This document shows, piece by piece, positions 8,288-15,680 of a stretch of 51,237 bases of DNA. The stretch covers positions 1 through 51,237 of the forward strand of contig DXZW01000008.1 in the NCBI GenBank assembly GCA_019419455.1, given 5' to 3'. A model generated the notes under the pieces. It searched no databases. It was not told where the DNA came from and saw nothing but the letters and a program-made list of their open reading frames with translations. A program made the translations under genes and the position numbers. Position 1 is the stretch's first letter; every line of letters starts with the position of its first letter. This DNA is from Collinsella sp. GTDB lineage: Bacteria > Actinomycetota > Coriobacteriia > Coriobacteriales > Coriobacteriaceae.

Positions 8288-9432
8288 AGCGGCTGTCGCT
8301 GCAGTGGCGCATCACGTTGATGACGGCACTGCTGATATGTTCAACCTGCGTACTTATGAATTGCCTGGTTGGCTACTCCGGCATGCGCTACATGGACTCG
8401 ATCGGCAATGAACTATCGGCGCACAGCAAGGTGGAGGCGGCCTCGCCCAGCTCATTTGACCCGACAAACAAAGAGCTCGACGACGCGCTGACCATCGTCG
8501 TGAACGACGCCCAAGAATCGTTTGGCGCGACGAGCTGGTATATAACTGCAGCGGTGACGCTGCTCGGCGGCGTGCTGGCCTACTTTGTGAGCGGACATGC
8601 GCTGCGGCCGTTGCGCTTCTTTGCGACGCAAGTCGAGAGCGTGCGGCCCGACAACCTCGCCGACACAAAAATCAGCGAGGACGTGCCCTCTGAACTCAGG
8701 CGCTGCAGCGCGTCGTTTAACGACATGATTACCCGCCTTGACGAGGGATTTTCCGCACAAAGACAGTTTACGGGCAATGCGGCGCACGAACTGCGCACGC
8801 CGCTTGCGCTCATGCAGGCCCAGGTTGAGCTGTTTTGCGCCGAGCGCCCCGACGTCGATGCCGATACAGCGAGCCTGCTCGGGCTGCTGCAGGAGCAGAC
8901 CGAGCGAATGACGCACATGACAAAGACCCTGCTCGAGATGAGCGAGCTGCGCAGTGTCCCTTGCAACGATGTGATTGACCTAGCGCCGATGATCGAAGAA
9001 GTGCTCACGGACCTGGCACCCCTTGCCGAGCAAAAAGACATCACGCTTACAAGTGAGGGCGACGCGCAAACGATCGGCAGCGACACGCTGATCTATCGGT
9101 TGCTGTTCAACTTGACCGAAAACGCCATACGCTATAGCGCGCCCAACTCGACCGTGCAAATCAACGCCTGCGCCGAAGGCGACCGCGTGCTGCTACGCGT
9201 GCGCGACCAGGGACCGGGCATTCCCGAGCAATACCAGACGAGCATCTTTCAGCCCTTCTTTCGCGTCGACAAATCGCGCAGCAGGGCATATGGCGGCGTG
9301 GGGCTGGGGCTTGCACTGGTCTGGGAGATTGCCGCACTCCACGGCGGCTCCATCGAGGTCGAAGAGAGCTCGGAGCGCGGAACGACCATGCTCGTGACTC
9401 TTCCCACTCGCGCACTCGGCTCATTAAAATAA
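8284..9432 (+). CDS. Sensor histidine kinase
   Basis: A 382-residue membrane kinase, partner of the regulator whose stop it overlaps by 4 bases. It has two membrane helices (about 9-31 and 84-104) enclosing a short 50-residue outer loop, a HAMP linker, the H-box AAHELRTPLA with phospho-accepting His168, and an ATPase domain with N-box NLTENAIRYS, G1 DQGPGIP and G2 GVGLGLAL. The outer loop is small, so the signal may be sensed in the membrane. Its position opposite the redox cluster suggests redox or envelope stress as the input, which is inference. Confidence 0.9.
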   Translation: MKRLSLQWRITLMTALLICSTCVLMNCLVGYSGMRYMDSIGNELSAHSKVEAASPSSFDPTNKELDDALTIVVNDAQESFGATSWYITAAVTLLGGVLAYFVSGHALRPLRFFATQVESVRPDNLADTKISEDVPSELRRCSASFNDMITRLDEGFSAQRQFTGNAAHELRTPLALMQAQVELFCAERPDVDADTASLLGLLQEQTERMTHMTKTLLEMSELRSVPCNDVIDLAPMIEEVLTDLAPLAEQKDITLTSEGDAQTIGSDTLIYRLLFNLTENAIRYSAPNSTVQINACAEGDRVLLRVRDQGPGIPEQYQTSIFQPFFRVDKSRSRAYGGVGLGLALVWEIAALHGGSIEVEESSERGTTMLVTLPTRALGSLK

Positions 9433-9436
9433 CGAA

Positions 9437-9514
9437 CGGGATGGCACGCCGCGTGGCGTACCATCCCGCACATAATATCGAGGATGTGACAAAGGGACTG
9501 TCCCTTTGTCACAT
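9437..9514. repeat. Compound repeat: two adjacent hairpins (second full copy)
   Basis: First hairpin at 9437-9468 with CGGGATGG...CCATCCCG arms; second, a perfect 31-bp palindrome, at 9484-9514. The layout and loop bases match 5391-5468, and the first hairpin shows compensating base changes (GATGG/CCATC versus GACAG/CCGTC) in part of the stem. It lies just after the kinase stop and so probably serves as its transcription end. Confidence 0.85.
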
Positions 9515-9548
9515 CTGCTAGTTCTCATCGCCTACCAGCTGAGTTAGC

Positions 9549-10529
9549 TTACTCCCACTCGACCGTGCCAACGGGCTTCGGCGTGAGGTCGTAGCAAACG
9601 CGGCAAATACCGGGGACCTCGGCGGTCACGCGAGCGGTAATGCGCTTGAGCAGCGCCCAGTCGAGCTCAGGCACCTCGGCGGTCATGACGTCGACGGTGT
9701 TGATGCAGCGAATAATGCAGGGCCAGTCGTAGGCGCGCTTGCCCTCGCGCACACCGGTAGCGCGGAAATCGGGCACTACGGCAAAGTACTGCCAGATGGT
9801 CAGGCCGGCCTTGTCGATCTCTTCGCGCACGATGGCATCGGCCTCGCGCAGCGCCTCGAGACGGTCACGGGTGATGGCGCCAAGGCAGCGGACGCCCAGG
9901 CCAGGACCGGGGAACGGCTGACGCTCAACCATGTTCTCGGGCAGGCCGAGCTCGCGGCCCACGACGCGCACCTCGTCCTTGTACAGCAGCTTAACGGGCT
10001 CGCAGAGCTCAAATTGCAGATCCTCGGGCAGGCCGCCCACGTTGTGGTGAGCCTTCACGCCATCCTGGGACTCCAGGATGTCGGGATAGATGGTGCCCTG
10101 GGCGAGGAAGCTGACCTCGTCGCCCACCTTTCGGGCCTCTTCCTCGAACACGCGGATAAACTCGGCGCCGATAATCTTGCGCTTGGTCTCGGGCTCGTCG
10201 ACGTCGACGAGCTTATCCAGGAAGCGATCAGTAGCGTCGACATAGACCAGGTTCGCATCCATCTGGTTCTTGAAGACGTCGACGACCTGTTCGCTCTCGC
10301 CCTTGCGCATCAGGCCGTGGTTCACGTGCACGCAGATGAGCTGCTTGCCGATAGCTTTGATGAGCAGGGCCGCAACTACAGAACTGTCGACGCCGCCGGA
10401 AAGAGCCAGCAGGACCTTCTTGTCGCCAATCTGCTCGCGGATTGCAGCAACCTGCTCATCGATGAACACCTGGGCAAGTTCGGGAGTGGTGATACGCACC
10501 ATGTCGTCGGGGCGCTTGTTGGGATCCAT
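9549..10529 (-). CDS. GMP synthase ATP-pyrophosphatase subunit, without glutaminase domain
   Basis: A 326-residue protein equal to the C-terminal two thirds of GuaA. It has the PP-loop SGGVDSS (44-50), the motif RQPFPGPGLGVRCLG and the terminal dimerisation domain ending VGTVEWE. It lacks the N-terminal class I amidotransferase domain (Cys-His-Glu). In some archaea and bacteria this half works with a separate glutaminase subunit or with ammonia. A complete guaA is present at 35594-37192, so this is a second paralogue. No separate glutaminase gene adjoins it: the neighbours are a kinase and a LuxR-type regulator. It could be an ammonia-dependent GMP synthase, or act on another substrate. The start is ATG 10529 with AAGGAG. 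Confidence 0.85.
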   Translation of the reverse strand: MDPNKRPDDMVRITTPELAQVFIDEQVAAIREQIGDKKVLLALSGGVDSSVVAALLIKAIGKQLICVHVNHGLMRKGESEQVVDVFKNQMDANLVYVDATDRFLDKLVDVDEPETKRKIIGAEFIRVFEEEARKVGDEVSFLAQGTIYPDILESQDGVKAHHNVGGLPEDLQFELCEPVKLLYKDEVRVVGRELGLPENMVERQPFPGPGLGVRCLGAITRDRLEALREADAIVREEIDKAGLTIWQYFAVVPDFRATGVREGKRAYDWPCIIRCINTVDVMTAEVPELDWALLKRITARVTAEVPGICRVCYDLTPKPVGTVEWE

Positions 10530-10826
10530 GCAAAGCTCCTTTTCGGTTCGATGGGAATGCGCTACACGTATGCAAACGCACCGTCATATGACCTCATTAT
10601 ATGCAGAGCGAGGTTCGTTTCCCATCGCTGCGACGGAGCTTTTTGTAGGGGTGGCAATTTTTCCTAATGTCGAGGTCAGCTAGGCTTCGGTAGTCACCTT
10701 GGGAGCATCGCCAATAGACTCTTCCTTTATACGTTCGGCATAATCGTAGGCGATAACCACAAATTCCAGTCCCGATCAACAGGGGTAAAATGGCTGCTAA
10801 TGTTGCCAGCTGTTGGGAGATGGAAG

Positions 10827-11831
10827 ATGGACTGCGATGGCTACCCGCGCATTCCCATGCCGTTGATGTGCACTGCCTTTGTGCCGGGGCAGATTGACGC
10901 TGCGGTTGCAGGCATTTCCGACCCCGATTCACGCACCATCGCCACGGCAGAAGCGCTGTACTTTCGCGGACAGGCCACACTCGCCGCCGAGACAGCACGC
11001 CCCTATCTTGACGCCACCGACCCCGCGCTGCGCTATTCCGCATGCCTTATCTGCGGATATGCCAGTCTGTCGCTCAACCGTATCACCGATGCCCGTCGTT
11101 GCCTTGCGGGCATCCTCGATACGCCAACTGACGAGGAATCGTCTGCCGTCCACGCCACGCATATCCTGTTCGCCTCCGCCGCGAGTGTCCTGTTGCACTT
11201 GCCTTCCCCGTATTCTGCCGAAGAGTTTTATCCACTTGCGGCACATCTGCCCGAAGGCCTGCGCCTGTTCGCCAGCTACGTGATGGCGCACGCGTTGTAT
11301 CTGCGCGGCGAATACGGCCGTAGCTTGGGCATGGCGGAAAACGCCCTGATTATGAAACAGGGAAGCTACCCCATCTCGGAGCTATTCCTGCACTTGTCGG
11401 CTTCGATGGCCTGTATGAGTCTCAAAGGCGTCGACGCCGCAAAAGCGCATTTTGGCGCCGCTTGGGACATTGCGCGCCCCGACGGCCTTATCGAACTCAT
11501 CGGCGAACACCATGGCCTTTTGCAGGGACTCATCGAGGCATGCCTAAAATCGCAATACCCTGACGATTTCGCACGCATCATCGAGATCACGTATCGATTC
11601 AGCTACGGCTGGCGGCGCATCCACAACCCCGATTCGGGCGAAGACGTGGCCGACGATCTAACGACCACGGAATTCACCATGGCCATGCTCGCCTGTCGCG
11701 GGTGGACCAACGCCGAAATCGCACGCCATATGGGCGTGTCGCCGGGCACCGTTAAAAACCGCCTATCAGGAGTGTATGCCAAGCTTGGTATCGGAACTCG
11801 TGCCGAGCTGGTTGCCCACATGTTGCGCTAG
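10827..11831 (+). CDS. LuxR-type regulator with helical-repeat N-terminus
   Basis: A 334-residue protein. The last 65 residues form a GerE/LuxR helix-turn-helix: LTTTEFTMAMLACRGWTNAE, then IARHMGVSPGTVKNRLSGVYAKLGI in the usual spacing. The N-terminal 260 residues are Ala-rich paired helices resembling TPR-like repeats (for example AEALYFRGQATLAAETARPY), as in MalT-type regulators but without a nucleotide-binding domain. I start at ATG 10827 (MDCDGYPR), preceded by GGGAG; the frame is open further upstream. It is divergent from the GMP synthase-like gene. The target genes and signal are unknown. Confidence 0.8.
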   Translation: MDCDGYPRIPMPLMCTAFVPGQIDAAVAGISDPDSRTIATAEALYFRGQATLAAETARPYLDATDPALRYSACLICGYASLSLNRITDARRCLAGILDTPTDEESSAVHATHILFASAASVLLHLPSPYSAEEFYPLAAHLPEGLRLFASYVMAHALYLRGEYGRSLGMAENALIMKQGSYPISELFLHLSASMACMSLKGVDAAKAHFGAAWDIARPDGLIELIGEHHGLLQGLIEACLKSQYPDDFARIIEITYRFSYGWRRIHNPDSGEDVADDLTTTEFTMAMLACRGWTNAEIARHMGVSPGTVKNRLSGVYAKLGIGTRAELVAHMLR

Positions 11832-11890
11832 CGACCGGGCTGCCAAGCGCATCGAACGCGTTCCGGAACCCGGCGCCTCGCTCGATCAAT

Positions 11891-12079
11891 TTGGACATTT
11901 TGACCCTTGAACGGCACTACCGCCACGGGGCGCCTTCTCGCAAAGACAGCAACGTTCCCCTGACGGCAGCCGCTGCAGCACTCGCCGCGGCAGGCGTCGG
12001 CCTTATCGCCTACAGTGCCCGCCGCACGGCGCTCGAAACCGACACCGCCAATGAGGTCAATTCGGATGAGCCTCGCTAG
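11891..12079 (+). CDS. Possible small membrane protein
   Basis: An open frame of 62 codons starting at TTG. It has one hydrophobic Ala/Gly-rich helix (about residues 24-42) and charged ends. No convincing ribosome-binding site precedes it, and later TTG codons could also be starts. It lies 60 bases after the LuxR-type gene. It may be a real small membrane peptide or chance; I do not recognise it. Confidence 0.3.
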   Translation: MDILTLERHYRHGAPSRKDSNVPLTAAAAALAAAGVGLIAYSARRTALETDTANEVNSDEPR

Positions 12080-12126
12080 CTCCTAGTTACTTTTGTGAGA
12101 GACGCCGACTCGGCTCATCGAACATC

Positions 12127-12162
12127 AAAAAGGGCTGGCCCCGATAACTCGGAGCCAGCCCT
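12127..12162 (-). terminator. Terminator of the lipoprotein gene
   Basis: Hairpin AGGGCTGGC (12131-12139) pairing with GCCAGCCCT (12154-12162), with an A run at 12127-12130 that reads as a T run on the minus strand. It lies 28 bases after the stop of the lipoprotein gene. Confidence 0.8.
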
Positions 12163-12189
12163 GAGTCGCCTGACGTGAGAATCGCGGCG

Positions 12190-13206
12190 TTACTTGAGCT
12201 TCAGTGCCTCCATCATGGGCACGGCGGCATCCCAGTCGATCTTCCAGCCAATCGACACGCGGACGGTCTCGCCCGTCGCGGGAGCCGTCGCAAACAGTGT
12301 ATGGCCGTTGTCGGGACCGGTAAAGCGCAACCACGTTATGCCGTTGTACTCGACCTGGTCGGTTGTTGTCTCCTTGCCTTCGTAGACCTGCTCTAGGCTT
12401 GCAACCTCTTCCTCCGGCGAGCGCGGGAAGATGCTGATGTTCAGGCGTCCTCCAGTCTCGTCGTGGAAGAAGTTTGCCTTTTCGCGCTCTTCGTCGGACG
12501 AATCCAGCGTGTACCCATCGGCGGCCTCGATGCTGTACGATGCGCAGTCGATGCCCGTTAAATCTGCCTTCTCGCCAGAATCGGCCACACCGCCGGCCGC
12601 CTTGAACTCCTTGGTCTCGCAGCCTGTGGTGTCGAAGTGCATGGCCTCATGATTCTTGGCGGGGGCGTAAGCGTCTACGAACTCGACAGTGATGGGCCCG
12701 TAGTACGCCGTCTTGGGCGCCCAGAAATACACGTACTCAACGGTCTCGCCCGGAGCGATATCTGGCCTCTCGGAAAGGTTGATGCCCTCGTGCAGCTCAT
12801 CGGGAGCCTCGCTTGCAACGTAGTCGAGCACGGCCGCCTTGCCGGAAGTAAACAACGGGTCGCCTGCCTCAAGATCGCCCTGGGCAGCATGCACGTTAAA
12901 GGAACTGAACGTCCTGTTCTTTGTGTTGTTGTTGGTAATCTTGATGTGCAGGTAAAAGCCGTCCTGCTTCTTGGCATCACCGCGATAGAACGTACCGTGA
13001 GCCACCGACTCATAGGTAATGCCTGCCACCTCGACCGTCTGCGAATCATAGGCCTTGGGCTTCTCGGCCTTCTCCTGCACAGGTACGCTCCCGCCCGAGC
13101 CACTCGGCGCATTACCGCCGCAGCCGGCCACCGTACATGCCAGCACGGCCGAAAGCGTCACGGTGGGAATTCCTAACAGCAGCTTCTTCGTCATGGGCTT
13201 CATCAT
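12190..13206 (-). CDS. Lipoprotein with DUF4352-like domain
   Basis: A 338-residue secreted lipoprotein. The start is ATG 13206, eight bases after AAGGAG; the signal peptide MMKPMTKKLLLGIPT leads to the lipobox VAGC. After a Gly/Ser linker, an Ig-like domain follows (about 50-170; GFYLHIKITNNNTKNRTFSS, AVLDYV, PGETVEYVYFWAP) that fits the DUF4352/telomeric-repeat-like fold seen in Gram-positive lipoproteins. The C-terminal 150 residues contain a second domain with EEVASLEQVYEGKE and a 'W..DWD' ending. The function is unknown; it is probably a surface ligand-binding protein. It stands alone, divergent from the topoisomerase operon. Confidence 0.75.
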   Translation of the reverse strand: MMKPMTKKLLLGIPTVTLSAVLACTVAGCGGNAPSGSGGSVPVQEKAEKPKAYDSQTVEVAGITYESVAHGTFYRGDAKKQDGFYLHIKITNNNTKNRTFSSFNVHAAQGDLEAGDPLFTSGKAAVLDYVASEAPDELHEGINLSERPDIAPGETVEYVYFWAPKTAYYGPITVEFVDAYAPAKNHEAMHFDTTGCETKEFKAAGGVADSGEKADLTGIDCASYSIEAADGYTLDSSDEEREKANFFHDETGGRLNISIFPRSPEEEVASLEQVYEGKETTTDQVEYNGITWLRFTGPDNGHTLFATAPATGETVRVSIGWKIDWDAAVPMMEALKLK

Positions 13207-13637
13207 CCTCACCGCTCCTTTCGGCTTGCAGCTCATCCGTTGCCCGAGTCGCAAGTCGACTCCGTGGCATCGGCTTCCACTATGAGCGTATGACGAAACG
13301 CGGCGCCGGCGAAGTGACCCACGGCCCAAATAACGACCCGCCAACGCTCCTTATGGGCCAAAGGGACTCGCACACGCACGCCCGTGGCCCATAAAACGAG
13401 ACGCTTGTCCCAATGTTCGATTCGATCCATCCGCAAACAAGGTAGGGCGCCTCCAGCCGCCTTCAAACCTACTCGGGCAGAATCAACTCGGTCTTGTCCG
13501 AGTAAACGCCGTTCCATCAAATTCCGAACGGTTGTTCGATGGATTTCGTGTTGGATGGAATCGTCTGTGGGCTGGGCTATGCTACCTTGACTATCTATAT
13601 GACTTAAACGCAGTAAAGGAGCACCGAGAGAGCGAGT
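13207..13637. other. 431-base divergent intergenic region
   Basis: No gene supported. It carries the promoters of the lipoprotein gene and of the topoisomerase pair. The only distinct site seen is the SOS-box-like palindrome at 13524-13539. Confidence 0.6.
13524..13539 (+). promoter_or_regulatory. LexA/SOS-box-like palindrome
   Basis: The sequence CCGAACGGTTGTTCGA has CGAAC and GTTCG half-sites with a 4-base spacer, as in the Gram-positive LexA box (CGAAC-N4-GTTCG). It sits about 100 bases before the ParE-like start. Binding is inferred, and no lexA gene is present in the window. Confidence 0.45.
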
Positions 13638-15635
13638 ATGGCAAAAAACACCGCAAACTATGGTAACGACAGTATCCGCCAGCTCAAGGACGAGGAGCGC
13701 GTACGCCTGCGCCCCGCCGTCATCTTTGGCTCGGACGGGCTCGACGGCTGCGCGCATGCCGCCTTCGAGATCCTGTCCAACGCCGTTGACGAGGCGCGCC
13801 AGGGCTACGGCAAGCTCATCACCCTTACCGCCTTTCGCGATGGCTCCATTCAGGTAGAGGACAATGGCCGCGGCTGCCCGCTCGACTGGAACCCCTCCGA
13901 GAAGCGCTTTAACTGGGAGCTCGTCTTTTGCGAGCTCTACGCCGGCGGCAAATACAACAACAACCAGGGCGGCGACTACGACTTCTCGCTCGGCACCAAC
14001 GGCCTGGGCTCGTGCGCGACCCAGTACGCCTCCGAATACATGGACGTCACGGTTTGGCGCGACGGCAACAAGTACTCTCTGCACTTTAAAAAGGGCAAGG
14101 TTGTCGGCGCCAAAAAGAAGGCGCTCGAGATCGAGCCCAGCGACGAGGACCGTACTGGCACCACCATCAAGTGGCGCCCCGATCTTGAGGTCTTTACCTC
14201 GATCAGCATCCCCCACGAGTGGTATCGCGAGACCATGCGCCGCCAGGCCGTGGTCAACGCCAACGTGACCTTCCGCCTGCGCATCGAGGGCGAAGACGGC
14301 AAGTTCTCCGAAGAGGACTTTTGCTATCCCAAGGGCATCGAGGACTACGTGCTCGAAAAGGTCGGTACCGACTACCTTACCGAGCCCTTCTTTATCGAGG
14401 CCGACCGTCGCGGTCGCGACCGCGAGGACCTGCCCGATTACAACGTAAAAATCACTGCTTGCATGTGCTTCTCGCGCACTTTCATGATGCAGGAGTACTA
14501 CCACAACTCATCGTGGCTCGAGAACGGCGGTTCGCCCGAAAAAGCGGCCCGTAGCGCTCTGACCAGCGCCATCGATGCCTACATTAAGCAACAGGGCAAA
14601 TACAACAAAAACGAGAGCGGCATCAAATGGCAGGACGTCCAGGACTGCCTGGTGCTGGTGACCAACTGCTTCTCCACCCAGACGTCCTACGAAAACCAGA
14701 CCAAGAAGGCCATCAATAACCGCTTTATCCAACAGGCCATGACCGCCTTCTTTAAGGAGCGCCTCTCGACCTACCTGATCGAGAACAAAGACGCCGCCAA
14801 CAAGATCATGGAGCAGGTGCTCATCAACAAGCGCTCGCGCGAGAATGCCGAGAAGACCCGCCAGAGCATCAAGACCAACCTGCAGCAGAAGACCGACATG
14901 GCCAACCGCGTTCAGAAGTTCATCGACTGCCGCTCCAAGGACAAGAGCCGTCGCGAGATCTACATCGTAGAGGGCGACTCGGCAGCAGGCGCCATTCGCA
15001 CCTCGCGCGATGCCGAGTTCCAGGGTGTCATGCCCGTCCGAGGCAAAATCCTCAACTGCCTAAAGGAAGATTATCCGCGCATCTTTAAGTCCGACATCAT
15101 CATGGACCTCATGCGCGTGCTGGGCTGTGGTGTGGAGATCAAAGACAAGCGCATCAAGAACCTTGGTGCCTTTGACCTGGACAACCTCAACTGGAACAAG
15201 GTCATCATCTGTACGGACGCCGACGTCGACGGTTATCACATCCGCACGCTCGTGCTCACCATGCTCTACCGCCTGGTGCCCACGCTTATCGACGAGGGCT
15301 ACGTGTATATCGCCGAGTCACCGCTCTACGAGATCAACTGCAAAGAGAAGACCTACTTTGCCTACACCGAACTCGAGAAGAACGGCATCCTCAAGGAGAT
15401 TGGCGACCAGAAGTGCTCCATCAACCGCTCCAAGGGTCTTGGTGAGAACGACCCGGACATGATGTGGCTCACCACCATGAACCCCGAGACGCGTCGCCTG
15501 ATCAAGGTGGAGCCCGAGGACGTCACCAAGATGGAAACCATGTTCAACCTGTTGCTGGGCAACGACGAGGCGGGCCGTAAGCGCCATATCTCCGAGCACG
15601 GCAAGGAATACCTGGACCAGCTGGACCTGCAATAG
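13638..15635 (+). CDS. Type IIA topoisomerase ATPase subunit, ParE/GyrB-like
   Basis: A 665-residue protein. The GHKL ATPase domain has NAVDEA (about 49), EDNGRGCPLDW and the lid GTNGLGSCATQYAS. The TOPRIM domain has EGDSAAGAIRTSRDAEFQ (about 444) and DADVDGYHIRTL (about 526), followed by the GyrB C-terminal region. The EGDSAAGA and FQGVMPVRGKILNC variants differ from ordinary GyrB (EGDSAGGS, LPLRGKILN) and match a second topoisomerase class common in Clostridia. It forms a heterotetramer with the subunit encoded 45 bases downstream, and relaxes or decatenates DNA using ATP. The main gyrase is expected elsewhere in the genome. Confidence 0.85.
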   Translation: MAKNTANYGNDSIRQLKDEERVRLRPAVIFGSDGLDGCAHAAFEILSNAVDEARQGYGKLITLTAFRDGSIQVEDNGRGCPLDWNPSEKRFNWELVFCELYAGGKYNNNQGGDYDFSLGTNGLGSCATQYASEYMDVTVWRDGNKYSLHFKKGKVVGAKKKALEIEPSDEDRTGTTIKWRPDLEVFTSISIPHEWYRETMRRQAVVNANVTFRLRIEGEDGKFSEEDFCYPKGIEDYVLEKVGTDYLTEPFFIEADRRGRDREDLPDYNVKITACMCFSRTFMMQEYYHNSSWLENGGSPEKAARSALTSAIDAYIKQQGKYNKNESGIKWQDVQDCLVLVTNCFSTQTSYENQTKKAINNRFIQQAMTAFFKERLSTYLIENKDAANKIMEQVLINKRSRENAEKTRQSIKTNLQQKTDMANRVQKFIDCRSKDKSRREIYIVEGDSAAGAIRTSRDAEFQGVMPVRGKILNCLKEDYPRIFKSDIIMDLMRVLGCGVEIKDKRIKNLGAFDLDNLNWNKVIICTDADVDGYHIRTLVLTMLYRLVPTLIDEGYVYIAESPLYEINCKEKTYFAYTELEKNGILKEIGDQKCSINRSKGLGENDPDMMWLTTMNPETRRLIKVEPEDVTKMETMFNLLLGNDEAGRKRHISEHGKEYLDQLDLQ

Positions 15636-15680
15636 CAGCAAATCGATAACGACGGCCCATAAGAAGTTCAAGAGGAAATC

